Assembly: GCF_002105195.1 (NCBI RefSeq) | Contig: NZ_MUHU01000018.1 | Coordinates: 1 to 62,679 of the forward strand | Direction: 5' to 3' | Source: Derxia lacustris | Lineage (GTDB): Bacteria; Pseudomonadota; Gammaproteobacteria; Burkholderiales; Burkholderiaceae_E | DNA length: 62,679 bases | Part shown: positions 46,065-55,389 of the stretch, one piece after another | Numbering within the stretch: position 1 is the first letter of the stretch | Layout of the letters: each line of letters starts with the position of its first letter | Notes under the pieces: model-generated | Told to the model about the DNA's origin: nothing | Seen by the model: only the letters and a program-made list of their open reading frames with translations | The model's database searches: none | Translations under genes and position numbers: made by a program

Positions 46065-49000
46065 TCAATCCCTGGCAAACCCGCGCAAGCGCTCCCGCAA
46101 CCGCAATGCAGCGGCGGCATTCCGCGCGTCTGCCTCGTCGACGATGCGGTCGCTCCGATAGCACTCGCCCAGCACATAGTCGGCCTGCTCCGCGACCGAG
46201 CCCCAGGAACCGGGCGCGGTCACGCGCTGCTTCAATCGCGCAAAGCTGTCGACGAGCTTCGGCTCCGCCTGCGCCAGCTCGCCGTTCCACACCGCCGCAA
46301 GCAGCTCGACCTCGATCTGCCCGACCGCGCCCCAGAAATCCGGATCGATGCGCATCTTGTCGTCGAGCGCTTCGCGCAATTGCGCCAACGCCTGCGCCAC
46401 GTCGATCGGCGCACCCGACGCGGACCCGCCGGGCGGTGACGACGGCGCGGGCGGCGACGTCGGTACCGATGCAGCACCGACCAGTCGCGCCCCCACCAGC
46501 GCGATCAGCGGATAGAAGCGCTCCTCCGGCGCGCGTCGGGCCGCCAGTTCGGCGGCCTGCTCGTAGTGCGTCAGCGAGCGGGCCGCTGCGTCGCTGCGTT
46601 CCTCGGCCTCGCTCAACTGCGCGAGCCGCTTCCATGCCGAGCCCTGGAGGCTTGCGCGCTCGCTGGTGACACCAAAGCTCACCAGCCGGTCGAGCATCTC
46701 GATCGCTTGCCTGATGCGGGTGCGCGCCGCCGCCGCATCGCCGTTCCGGCCAGCTGCCGCGGCATGGGCGTCACGCGCTTCCAGATTGCCGAGCTGCTCG
46801 ACCGCGCGCAGCGGCGCCAGGCCGTCCTCGGTCTGAAGCGCATGCCGGTACCAGCGCAGCGCCTCGGGCTTGTTGCCAAGCGCGGCCCAGGCTGCGCCAA
46901 AGGCATGGGCGACCTGGCCGCTGCCGGGCCAGGCCTGTGCATGCTCGGCTTCCAGCTCATCGAGCGCCGTCCTGAGCGAGGCCCGGGTGAAGCCGCCGAA
47001 CCTGGCGTAGTGAGCGATCTGGTCGAGCTCGAACACCAGGCCCGCCGGCGAGACGATGCGCGTCGAACCGCGGTAGCGCTGCTCGGTCGATGCCGGCGGA
47101 TTGAGGCGCCAGCCCGGGTCGCCATAGCACTGGTAGGCGGCCCAGGTGTTGTCCTGAGGCGCGGCACCCCAGGTGGCACGCCGGGCGGCCGCAACCGCCT
47201 GCTGGAAGTCCTGACCGGCCAGCAGGGCGCCATAGAACTCGCCGGCAAAGCGCCGCGCACCGTCGTCCGACACTTCCCAGGCGGCCGCGATCACGCAGCG
47301 CACGCCGATGGCGATGAGCTGCGCCGCCACGCTGGCCGCGAACCGACCGGGCTCGCCGCTCATCGCGCCGGTGTGGCAGCAGTTGATGAACACCAGTTCG
47401 GGCACCCGGCGCATCGCCTTGATCTCGCTGGCGCCAAGCCGCACGCCACCGGTCAGCACCACGCCGGCGGTTTCGTAATCGGTGACCGCGCTGCCCGCAT
47501 CGCCATGCCCGCTCACATGGACCATGCGCCAGTCGATGCCCGGTGCGAGCAGGTTCATCACGACGGCCCGGGCGTCGGCATCGACGAGCAGCTTTGCGCC
47601 CTTGAACAGCGCACTCACTTCCTCGGCTTCGCGGCGGGCCCAGGGCAGGCTGGCGTAGTTGCGGCCAAACGGATCGCCGCCGGTAGCCGGTTCGCCGATG
47701 ACGAGCATAGGGGCATCGGCAAACGCCTCGCGCGGCTGCTCGCGATAGTCCTTGAGCCTGAGCTTGCGGATGAAGGGCGTGCGCACGGCCCACGGCACAT
47801 CGACCTCCGGCGCCAGCACGCCGTCGGGACGGGCATCGAGCAGCTCCCACGGGAAGTGCGCCAGCTCGGGATCGACCTCCAGCACCACGCCCTGCGAGTT
47901 GACGAAGAACGACTCCAACTCCTGCGGTACCAGCAGCCGGAACAGGGTCCGGCCGACATCGGTGGTGCTGGCGGTCGCGCCGCGTTGCGTCACACCCTCG
48001 CGCACGATCTGCTCGACCAGCTGAACCTGGGCCGACACACCGCGTACCTCGGTACGGGCGCGCCGGCTGTCCACGATGTACTCGATGCGGGCCAGCCGGC
48101 CGCCCGGCGAGCGGGCGCCTTCGACCGGGCGCGCGGCGATGAAGTCGTAGTTGCTGCCGCGATAGCTGGCGCCCGGCATGCGCGCGAGCGGCGCGCGCCC
48201 GAAGGTCAGGCGCTTGTCGACATCGAAGTCGCCGTCCTCGACGCGCGCGAGGTCTTGCAGCGCGAGCAGCGCCTCGGTCGCGCGGTCGGCGTACAGCTCC
48301 ACCACCGTGAGCCGGGCGACCAGCGGCCACTTGATCTCGCGCAGGCGCTGGTTGGCCGCCTGCACACCGCGCGCCACCGCCTGCGCCGAGCCGTAGGCGG
48401 CAACCCCCAGACCGCCGCTGCCGATGAGCGTGGCCGCCAGCTCGAAGCTGTGCGCCGCCACCTGACGGCCAGCCTCGTCACGATCTGCGACGTCCTTCCA
48501 GACCGCATGAAACAGCGTCTCGCGCTCCTGCTGGGCCTGGGCCAGTGCCGCCTGGGTCACGGCTTGCGTCAGATCGGACAAGGTCAGCTGCCCTTCCGCG
48601 CCGAGCCCGACCACGATCAGCGCACGCGGGCGCGGCATGGTCGCCGCATCGTGCGGATCGCCGAGACAGTTGCGGAACACCTGGGTCGCGCCGACCTCGT
48701 TCGGATACAGGCCGGCACGCAGCGCGGCCGACAGGCTTCCGCCCAGCAGCTCGTCCATCGCCTGCTCGGTGCCGGTCAGCGCAAACGCCTGGTAATGACC
48801 GATCAGCAAGGGATCGCCGGTGAACTTGAGGTCGTCGTTCAGCACACGAACCCGCAGCGGCGTCTTCGCCGGCCCGCCGTCGACCGGCGGATTGCCGTCG
48901 AACATCGCCTCGAAGGAAACCGGCGGTTCGGCCGCGCTGGCCGCATCGCGGATGGGGCGCGACCGCCGCAGCGGCGGAACGGCCGAGCCGCCGCGCGCGG

Positions 49001-51779
49001 CCGCCGGCACGAATGGCTTGATGCGCTTCGGGCGGAAGTCGTCGAGCGCATCGAGCGGGGTCGTGAGCAGCGACACGTAGTCGGAGAACGCCGCGTCGTG
49101 ACGCGACAAGTCGGAATGCGCGGCATCGGTCTCCCAGGTGCGCACGCCGGGCAGCATGGCGTTGCCGTCGGAGACGCGACCGTCTCCGCCGTAGAGCACG
49201 TCGTCGTACTCGATGCCGGTCTCGCGCTTGAGGATGCCGACCGGCGTGTACTGGGCCCGCCCGAGGACCAGCAGCATCTTGCGGGCATCGCGGGCGAGCT
49301 CGGGCAGCTGGTTGTCGAGATCGCGCCGCAGGCTCACCGCCAGATCCAGCACCTCCTGCCGCGGAATGCCCCAGGCGTAATAGCCGCGCTTGTTGGCTTC
49401 GTCATGCCAGTAGCTGTAGCTGTCGGTCCGGCGCCGGTCTTCCTCGGCCAGCGCGCGCCAGCCGGCTTCGCGCCCGAGGTCGAGCACGGGATCGAGCAGC
49501 CCGGCCTGGAGCTGGAGAAAGCCCGGCAGCCCTGCCATCACTTCGCGGCCCTGGCGCTGCCGGAACGGCGCGCCCAGCCCGACCAGCGTGTTGCCGAAGC
49601 TGTCGTCGCCGCTGAGCACCTGCATCGGCGCCCATGAGCCGCCGTTGGGCGTGCCCAGCATCAGCAGCCGGGCCTGCGGATGGTCCATGAGCCGGCGCCA
49701 GGTGCGCGGCGCCACCAGCTGCATCGTGCGCACCAGCAGTCCGCCCATCGAATGGGCCACGATGCGCACCGGCTGACCGGAGGCGAGCCGGCGGTCGAGC
49801 GCGGCATCGACGGCCCGGGCGAGACGCTCCGCTTCCTGGCGCATCGGCACGCGCCAGTCGAAGCCGAAGGGCACGACCGCGTGACTCGCGCGCAGGAAGG
49901 CGATCAGCCGGTCGAAGTGCGTGCCGAGCGGCCCGTCCTCGACGATGCCGTCGGCGCCGTCCCTGCGCCAGGCGAGCGCATCGAGCTGGTTGAGGAAACC
50001 GGTGCCGAGCCACAGCCGGCGATCGCCCTGCCGCAGGTTGCTGCCGACGATGCCCGGCAGCACGAACACGGCCGGCCGCGCGGGATCGTCCTCGGCTGGC
50101 GCGCCGCGTCGCTCGCCACGCACGCCGTCGAAGGCTGAGCCGCTCCACGACAGCGGACCGATCGGACGAAAGCCCGCCGGCGTTTCGTCGATGAGTGCGC
50201 TGGCGATGGCCTGCGCCGTCGACTCGTTGGAGAAATAGCTGCCGTGATCGACCTTGCCGCCGTGGTCCAGGAAGAAGCTCGCGTCACCGGCGCGCCGGGT
50301 TCCGCCGTACATGGCATCGGTATTCACCACCAGATCGCTGGGAGTCCGGTAGTAGACGTCGCCGAGCAGCGTCTTGACCCACGACAGCACCGAATCGCCC
50401 TCGACATAGCCGGCCACCACGCGCAGCTGGCCGGGCAGGCCACGTTCCTGCGGCGGCACCGAAGCGAGCCACTCGACCAGACCGCTGCCCGGAATCTGCG
50501 CCCACAGCCCGGGCAGCACCTCGGGGCGCTGGCGTTCGCGCGCGATGGCGGCGGCAAAGCTCACCAGCTCGGCCGGTACCGATCCGGCATGCCGTCCGAG
50601 CAGCCAGGCAAACACCGACAGATAGGCGTCGAGCCGGCCCGAAGCGAGCAGCGTCCCGCGTGCGGGACAGGCGACGCGCACCACGCGCTCGACCGTGGGG
50701 CGCTTGCGGACGATCAGCTCGACCAGCTCGGCAAAGCGCTTGGCAAAGGAGCTGGAGGCGGCCTCGACGACACCGGTGACCGACGCAAGCCAGGACGCGT
50801 CGCCAGCGGAAAACGCCTTCAGCAAGTCTGCTGCATCGTCGAGCGCGCGCTGGCGGGCGCTCGCATCGTCACCGCCGGCAAGGCCGCGCGGCCCCACCAC
50901 GCCACAGATGCGCACCAGCACCTCGGCCACCAGCCCGCCACGCGAATGCGTCAGCAGATGCAGGCGCGCGCCCTGCTCCGGCAAGGCCTGCACCAGGGTG
51001 AGCGCGTTCTCGATCGGGCTGCATCTCAGCGTCGGATGGTCGAGCGCATAGACCTCCCGCTCGTATTGCTTGAACAGCCGCGCCAGCAGGTCGGGCCAGT
51101 CGCGCCACAGATCGCCGAAGCCGCGCGCGGTCGTGCTGAACGTGCCGTGAATGAACACGAGCACCGGCTTGTCGGCCGTGGAAATCGGGGTCGGCGGCCG
51201 CCCTGCCAGCGACTCGATGCGGGTCGGATCGAGTCGGAACACGCCGTTGCCGGCCATGCGGTCGATCCGCTCGGCGATCAGCAGGGCGCCGAGGCGTGCG
51301 AGCGGACGGCGCAGCAGATCGCCAAGATCGACAGCGGGATCGGTGTCGTCGTCGTCCTGCCGCCCCAGCAGACGCACGGCGAGCAGTCCGACGCTGGCTG
51401 GCGTGCCGCGCGACGCCCCGGCGGCCGCCTGCTGACCAGCCCAGGCCAGCTGAGTCGGCACCACGACCGCATCGGGATCGGTCGCGGCGCCAACGGGTGC
51501 CGCGCGGGTAGTCGTGCCCGCCTGGGCCTTGAACAGCGCGCAGGCATTGCCGGGACTGAGATAGAGGGTCGGGCCACCGTCGATGACGACCTCGACGACA
51601 TGCACACCGTCCTGGGCTTCAAGCGTCAGTTGCGACGGCGGCTCGGAGCGGCCGCCCTTGTCGATGACATCGACGCCCTCGGCAAGGATGTAGCCCTCCG
51701 GTGCGGCGGCCGATGCGACATCGGAACTGCGGCCGGAAACCAGAAAACGGTAGGTACTGCCTGCATTGGGCGCGGACAT
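46065..51779 (-). CDS. Giant protein: two alpha/beta hydrolase domains, CHAT (caspase-like) protease domain, TPR-like tail
   Basis: The 1904-residue protein appears cytoplasmic (no signal peptide or membrane helix). Domains in order: N-terminal beta-rich region (1-200); hydrolase 1 with VFIHGTFSTT (208-217) and nucleophile elbow THSRGG (Ser279); hydrolase 2 with LCAT-like VFVLPGIVGSNL (571-582) and AHSMGG (Ser677); a linker with a predicted binding region (960-1290); CHAT with HFPWELL (1308-1314), catalytic His1425 in HVSGHGD and Cys1468 in FINCCHTGAMSG; and a TPR-like helical tail (about 1590-1740) with a C-terminal helical domain. CHAT is a caspase-superfamily protease; hydrolase 2 resembles acyltransferases/phospholipases. 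Fusion suggests protease-controlled lipid or ester hydrolysis, possibly a suicidal immune effector; this is inference. It is a single-gene unit. Confidence 0.85.
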   Translation of the reverse strand: MSAPNAGSTYRFLVSGRSSDVASAAAPEGYILAEGVDVIDKGGRSEPPSQLTLEAQDGVHVVEVVIDGGPTLYLSPGNACALFKAQAGTTTRAAPVGAATDPDAVVVPTQLAWAGQQAAAGASRGTPASVGLLAVRLLGRQDDDDTDPAVDLGDLLRRPLARLGALLIAERIDRMAGNGVFRLDPTRIESLAGRPPTPISTADKPVLVFIHGTFSTTARGFGDLWRDWPDLLARLFKQYEREVYALDHPTLRCSPIENALTLVQALPEQGARLHLLTHSRGGLVAEVLVRICGVVGPRGLAGGDDASARQRALDDAADLLKAFSAGDASWLASVTGVVEAASSSFAKRFAELVELIVRKRPTVERVVRVACPARGTLLASGRLDAYLSVFAWLLGRHAGSVPAELVSFAAAIARERQRPEVLPGLWAQIPGSGLVEWLASVPPQERGLPGQLRVVAGYVEGDSVLSWVKTLLGDVYYRTPSDLVVNTDAMYGGTRRAGDASFFLDHGGKVDHGSYFSNESTAQAIASALIDETPAGFRPIGPLSWSGSAFDGVRGERRGAPAEDDPARPAVFVLPGIVGSNLRQGDRRLWLGTGFLNQLDALAWRRDGADGIVEDGPLGTHFDRLIAFLRASHAVVPFGFDWRVPMRQEAERLARAVDAALDRRLASGQPVRIVAHSMGGLLVRTMQLVAPRTWRRLMDHPQARLLMLGTPNGGSWAPMQVLSGDDSFGNTLVGLGAPFRQRQGREVMAGLPGFLQLQAGLLDPVLDLGREAGWRALAEEDRRRTDSYSYWHDEANKRGYYAWGIPRQEVLDLAVSLRRDLDNQLPELARDARKMLLVLGRAQYTPVGILKRETGIEYDDVLYGGDGRVSDGNAMLPGVRTWETDAAHSDLSRHDAAFSDYVSLLTTPLDALDDFRPKRIKPFVPAAARGGSAVPPLRRSRPIRDAASAAEPPVSFEAMFDGNPPVDGGPAKTPLRVRVLNDDLKFTGDPLLIGHYQAFALTGTEQAMDELLGGSLSAALRAGLYPNEVGATQVFRNCLGDPHDAATMPRPRALIVVGLGAEGQLTLSDLTQAVTQAALAQAQQERETLFHAVWKDVADRDEAGRQVAAHSFELAATLIGSGGLGVAAYGSAQAVARGVQAANQRLREIKWPLVARLTVVELYADRATEALLALQDLARVEDGDFDVDKRLTFGRAPLARMPGASYRGSNYDFIAARPVEGARSPGGRLARIEYIVDSRRARTEVRGVSAQVQLVEQIVREGVTQRGATASTTDVGRTLFRLLVPQELESFFVNSQGVVLEVDPELAHFPWELLDARPDGVLAPEVDVPWAVRTPFIRKLRLKDYREQPREAFADAPMLVIGEPATGGDPFGRNYASLPWARREAEEVSALFKGAKLLVDADARAVVMNLLAPGIDWRMVHVSGHGDAGSAVTDYETAGVVLTGGVRLGASEIKAMRRVPELVFINCCHTGAMSGEPGRFAASVAAQLIAIGVRCVIAAAWEVSDDGARRFAGEFYGALLAGQDFQQAVAAARRATWGAAPQDNTWAAYQCYGDPGWRLNPPASTEQRYRGSTRIVSPAGLVFELDQIAHYARFGGFTRASLRTALDELEAEHAQAWPGSGQVAHAFGAAWAALGNKPEALRWYRHALQTEDGLAPLRAVEQLGNLEARDAHAAAAGRNGDAAAARTRIRQAIEMLDRLVSFGVTSERASLQGSAWKRLAQLSEAEERSDAAARSLTHYEQAAELAARRAPEERFYPLIALVGARLVGAASVPTSPPAPSSPPGGSASGAPIDVAQALAQLREALDDKMRIDPDFWGAVGQIEVELLAAVWNGELAQAEPKLVDSFARLKQRVTAPGSWGSVAEQADYVLGECYRSDRIVDEADARNAAAALRLRERLRGFARD

Positions 51780-51895
51780 GGAGACTCGCTCGGTCGATGG
51801 ACCTCGCGAGGCTAGTCACTGCCGATGGCGACTGTCAGTGGACGAATTTGTCTGCGGTGCATCGCCAACCCGGTCGAACGCCGAGTGCGACTCGC

Positions 51896-52894
51896 CTACG
51901 CCCGCCCATCCTCCTCCGCAAAATCGTCATCCCCCTCGATCACCTCCGCCTCCGGCGCGAGGAAGAAAAGATTGAAGCCATAGCGCAGCCACCCATCCTC
52001 GGCCGCCAGCCAGTCGAGCGGCAGCGTGGCCAGGTCATCGGCCACCGGCTCCACCGCCGGATCGCGCTCCAGCGAGACGATCTTGGTCGCCGCATGGCAG
52101 GCGTCGCAGCATTCCAGCTCGACCGCCGGGCGCTTGAAGCCGGCGCCTTCGGTCGCGCCGTCGGCCGGCACCGCCGCCAGATAGCTGATGCCGGCGTTGT
52201 CGCCGCAGGCCAGGCAGCGGATGCGGCCGACATGCCATTCGCTCGCGCACACGCCGCACACCGCATGGCGCTCGCCGTGGCCCGATTCGCCGCGCCGCAG
52301 CACCGAGGCCACCGGCGCGCCGCCGCAGACCGGGCAGGCCAGCACCTCATGCTCGGGCAGCTCGACCAGCGCCGCGTTGAGCAGCGCCGCGCGCGTCGCG
52401 CCCACCTGCAAGGCCGCGCCCAGCAGCGGCAGCGCGGCAAAGCCGGCGCCGGCCTCGGGCAGGCGGCCGCCGGCCAGATTGGCGCCGAGCAGCCCCAGGC
52501 TCACGTCGTCACGCGCCTCAAGCGCAGCCACGGCGGCCGCGATGGCCGGCGTGAAGCGCGGCCGCAGCGCCGCGACGATGGCGTTGAAATTGGCGCGCAG
52601 CCCGCCCAGCGCGCACTGCGGATCGTCGCTGTCGAGCAGGCGCTGCTGCTGGTCGGCGACGGCGGCCGCAAAGCCGAGAAAGTCGGCCAGCGCATGGCCC
52701 TCGGCCAGCGCGCGCAGGCGCGCGGCGCGGCGCGCGAACAGCGTGGCCGACGGCGCCCGCACGCGCGCCGCCGGCTCGGGGCGCCAGTCGCTGCCGGGCA
52801 GGTCGAACACCGGCGGCGTGATGGCATCGGCGGCCGGCTCGGGCTGGGCCGGGGCGAGTGCATCGCGCAGGAAACGGAGGGGCTTGAAGCTCAT
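51896..52894 (-). CDS. fdhE: Formate dehydrogenase accessory protein FdhE
   Basis: The 332-residue cytoplasmic accessory protein has four zinc/iron-binding CxxC pairs in the C-terminal half: CPVCGG, CGVC, CLAC and CDAC, as in FdhE rubredoxin-like folds. It helps mature or protect the formate dehydrogenase catalytic subunit. It is the last gene of the fdn operon. ATG 52894 is used; an in-frame TTG at 52903 adds three residues. The 116 bases to the start of the giant CHAT gene on the same strand contain no obvious terminator. Confidence 0.9.
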   Translation of the reverse strand: MSFKPLRFLRDALAPAQPEPAADAITPPVFDLPGSDWRPEPAARVRAPSATLFARRAARLRALAEGHALADFLGFAAAVADQQQRLLDSDDPQCALGGLRANFNAIVAALRPRFTPAIAAAVAALEARDDVSLGLLGANLAGGRLPEAGAGFAALPLLGAALQVGATRAALLNAALVELPEHEVLACPVCGGAPVASVLRRGESGHGERHAVCGVCASEWHVGRIRCLACGDNAGISYLAAVPADGATEGAGFKRPAVELECCDACHAATKIVSLERDPAVEPVADDLATLPLDWLAAEDGWLRYGFNLFFLAPEAEVIEGDDDFAEEDGRA

Positions 52895-52939
52895 GCGGAA
52901 CAACCTTCGGGATGCGGTGGGCGGTGAAAAACGGAGCGC

Positions 52940-53758
52940 TCAGTCTGCCAGCAGCCCGGCGGCATGGCTGGCCACCACCAGCCGGCCCGGGCGCGCAAAG
53001 CCGACCAGCGTCACGCCCAGGCGTTCGGCCAGCGCCTGGGCGCGCGCGGTCGGCGCCGACAGCGCGACCAGGCAGCCGATGCCGGCGGCGGCGGTCTTCT
53101 GCACCATCTCGTAGCTGGCGCGGCTCGACACCAGCACAAAGCCGCTGGCCGGGTCGAGGTCGCTGCGGCGCGCGCAATGGCCGACCAGCTTGTCGAGCGC
53201 GTTGTGCCGGCCCACGTCCTCGCGCACCGCGGCCAGACTGCCGTCGGCGCGCACGCGGGCGGCGGCATGTACAGCGCCGGTCGCGGCAAACAGCGGCTGC
53301 TGCGCCGGCAGCGCTGCGAGTGCCGCCTCGATCGCCGAGCGCCGCACCGGTGCGCCACGCGTGACCGGCGCGAGGCCAAGATCGACCGCTTCCAGGCTGT
53401 CGACGCCGCACAGGCCGCAGCCGGTCTTGCCGGCCAGACTGCGGCGGCGCTCCTTCAGCGCCATGAAGCGCGCCGAGGCGATGTCGAGCTGGAGCGCGAT
53501 GCCGTCGCAGCCGGGCGCGATGTCGAGCCCGTAAAGCTCGCCCGGCGAGCGCAGGATGCCCTCGACCAGACTGAAGCCGAGCGCGAAGTCCTCCAGGTCG
53601 GTCGGCGTGGCCAGCATCACCGCATGCGAGACGCCGTTGTAGACCAGCGCCACCGGCACTTCCTCGGCCAGCCGGTCGTCGGCCGACGCGCTGCCGTCGC
53701 GGCCGATGCGCAGCACGCGGGCGGCGCGAAAGCCCGGCTCGTGCGCCATAAGCGGCAT
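52940..53758 (-). CDS. fdhD: Formate dehydrogenase sulfurtransferase FdhD
   Basis: The 272-residue protein transfers sulfur to the bis-MGD molybdenum/tungsten cofactor of formate dehydrogenase, receiving it from a cysteine desulfurase. The essential loop CGLCG is present (residues about 134-138, GKTGCGLCGVDSLE), with RREDVGRHNALDKL-like REDVGRHNALDKLVG and the strand SGFVLVSSRASYEMVQK. Two starts are possible (53758 or 53749), giving three residues difference. It lies 29 bases after fdnI and 45 before fdhE on the same strand. Confidence 0.92.
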   Translation of the reverse strand: MPLMAHEPGFRAARVLRIGRDGSASADDRLAEEVPVALVYNGVSHAVMLATPTDLEDFALGFSLVEGILRSPGELYGLDIAPGCDGIALQLDIASARFMALKERRRSLAGKTGCGLCGVDSLEAVDLGLAPVTRGAPVRRSAIEAALAALPAQQPLFAATGAVHAAARVRADGSLAAVREDVGRHNALDKLVGHCARRSDLDPASGFVLVSSRASYEMVQKTAAAGIGCLVALSAPTARAQALAERLGVTLVGFARPGRLVVASHAAGLLAD

Positions 53759-53787
53759 TTGCGGCGCGGCTTTTGTGCTCGCGCGGC

Positions 53788-54435
53788 TCAATGCCCGCTG
53801 CGCTCGCTGCCGGCCGAAGGCGCGCCGGTCACCTCGCGATACCAGCGCGGATGATGCTTGCGCGCCCAGCCATGCGTGACCACGCCCTCCACCATCGCGC
53901 GGATCGTGCCCTTGACCCACAGCGCCGCATACACATGCACGATGATCCCGGCGATCAGCGCCAGCGCGCTCATCGAATGCAGCAGCAGCGCCGCGCGGAT
54001 GACGGGAATGGGAAAGTGGATCGAGAAGTACTCGCGCCAGATCACGATGCCCGTCAGCAGCAGCAGGCCCATGCACAGGCTCATGTGCCAGAACATGCCC
54101 TTCTGGCCGCCGTTGTACTTGCCGGTGTCGCCGACCTCATGGCCCTTGAGCACGGTGCCGACCGACTTCATCCATTCCACATCGGCCTGGGTGAGGAAGT
54201 TGTGGTGGTAGTAGCGGAAGAACTGCCGCACGAAGCCCGCAAACATCACCACGCCCACGAAGGGATGGACGATGCGCGCGAGCTGCGGCGTGCCGAACAC
54301 GCCCGTGAGCCAGAAGAACGCCGGATAGAAGAACGCCAGCCCCGACACCGCCAGCAGCACGAAGCAGATCGCCACGATCCAGTGATTGATGCGTTCCGGC
54401 GCGCTGTAGCGCTGGATCAGCTTTTCCTTGCTCAT
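53788..54435 (-). CDS. fdnI: Formate dehydrogenase cytochrome b556 subunit
   Basis: The 215-residue inner-membrane cytochrome b passes electrons from formate to quinone. Four helices are predicted, with heme-ligand histidines in [20 protein letters not shown], and the C-terminal [18 protein letters not shown]. The start [19 protein letters not shown] matches FdnI/FdoI and overlaps the fdxH stop by 4 bases (ATGA). Sits between the iron-sulfur subunit and FdhD genes. Confidence 0.93.
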   Translation of the reverse strand: MSKEKLIQRYSAPERINHWIVAICFVLLAVSGLAFFYPAFFWLTGVFGTPQLARIVHPFVGVVMFAGFVRQFFRYYHHNFLTQADVEWMKSVGTVLKGHEVGDTGKYNGGQKGMFWHMSLCMGLLLLTGIVIWREYFSIHFPIPVIRAALLLHSMSALALIAGIIVHVYAALWVKGTIRAMVEGVVTHGWARKHHPRWYREVTGAPSAGSERSGH

Positions 54436-55379
54436 GCCTGGTCTCCCGGCTGCTGGTTGTTCTGGCCGCTCACGCGCAGCACGACCTTGCTCAGGTCGGG
54501 CTCGTCGATGCTGTCGATCGGGTCTTCGTCATCGGCGCGGTTCGGCCCCACGGTGATGTAGTGGAAGAAGCCGAACAATCCGGCCGCCGCGATGCCCACC
54601 GACGCCAGCGGCTTGAGCAGCCCCTTCCAGAAGCTGACCGTGGTGCTGATCTGCGGATCCTTGGGCAGGTTGTTGTAGAGCTCGGGCCGGTCGGCGTGAT
54701 GCAGCACGTACATCACATGCGTGCCGCCCACGCCGGCCGGGTCGTAGAGGCCGGCCTGGTCGTAGCCGCGCGTCTTCAGATCGACGATGCGTTCGGCGGC
54801 CACTTCCTTCATGTCTTCCTTGGAGCCGAACTGGATCGCGCCGGTCGGGCAGGTCTTCACGCAGGCCGGCTCCAGCCCGACGCTCACGCGGTCCGAGCAC
54901 AGCGAGCACTTGTAGGCCTTGTTGTCCTTCTGGTTGATGCGCGGCACGTTGAACGGGCAGCCCGAGATGCAGTAGCCGCAGCCGATGCAGTTCTCTTCGT
55001 GGAAGTCGACGATGCCGTTGGCGTACTGGATGATCGCGCCCGGCGACGGGCAGGCCTTGAGGCAGCCCGGGTCGCTGCAATGCATGCAGCCGTCCTTGCG
55101 GATCAGCCATTCGAGCTTGCCGCTCTCGTCCTCGTGCTCGTTGAAGCGCATGACGGTCCAGGCCTTGGCCGTCAGGTCGGTCGGGTTGTCGTACACGCCG
55201 ATGTTGTGGCCCGGCTCCTCGCGGATGTCGTTCCACTCCGAGCAGGCGACCTGGCAGGCCTTGCAGCCGATGCAGGTCGTCACGTCGATGAGCTTGGCCA
55301 CCTCGGTGGTCTGGCGCACTTGCGGTGTGGCGGTCGGCGTGGCCGAGCGCTTGAGAATGTCGAGCGATTGCAGAGCCAT
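54432..55379 (-). CDS. fdxH: Formate dehydrogenase iron-sulfur subunit (beta)
   Basis: The 315-residue subunit carries four 4Fe-4S clusters: [41 protein letters not shown] and [23 protein letters not shown]-terminal membrane anchor follows ([20 protein letters not shown]). It links the catalytic alpha subunit in the periplasm to the cytochrome. The start is ATG 55379, 11 bases after the alpha subunit stop. Confidence 0.95.
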   Translation of the reverse strand: MALQSLDILKRSATPTATPQVRQTTEVAKLIDVTTCIGCKACQVACSEWNDIREEPGHNIGVYDNPTDLTAKAWTVMRFNEHEDESGKLEWLIRKDGCMHCSDPGCLKACPSPGAIIQYANGIVDFHEENCIGCGYCISGCPFNVPRINQKDNKAYKCSLCSDRVSVGLEPACVKTCPTGAIQFGSKEDMKEVAAERIVDLKTRGYDQAGLYDPAGVGGTHVMYVLHHADRPELYNNLPKDPQISTTVSFWKGLLKPLASVGIAAAGLFGFFHYITVGPNRADDEDPIDSIDEPDLSKVVLRVSGQNNQQPGDQA

Positions 55380-55389
55380 GTCGCGAGCC

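Noticed and set aside
46566..49637. 1023-residue open frame antisense to the CHAT gene
   Set aside because: Its translation is Arg/Ala/His-rich with no motifs, the expected shadow in a high-GC gene; the antisense partner has clear catalytic motifs.
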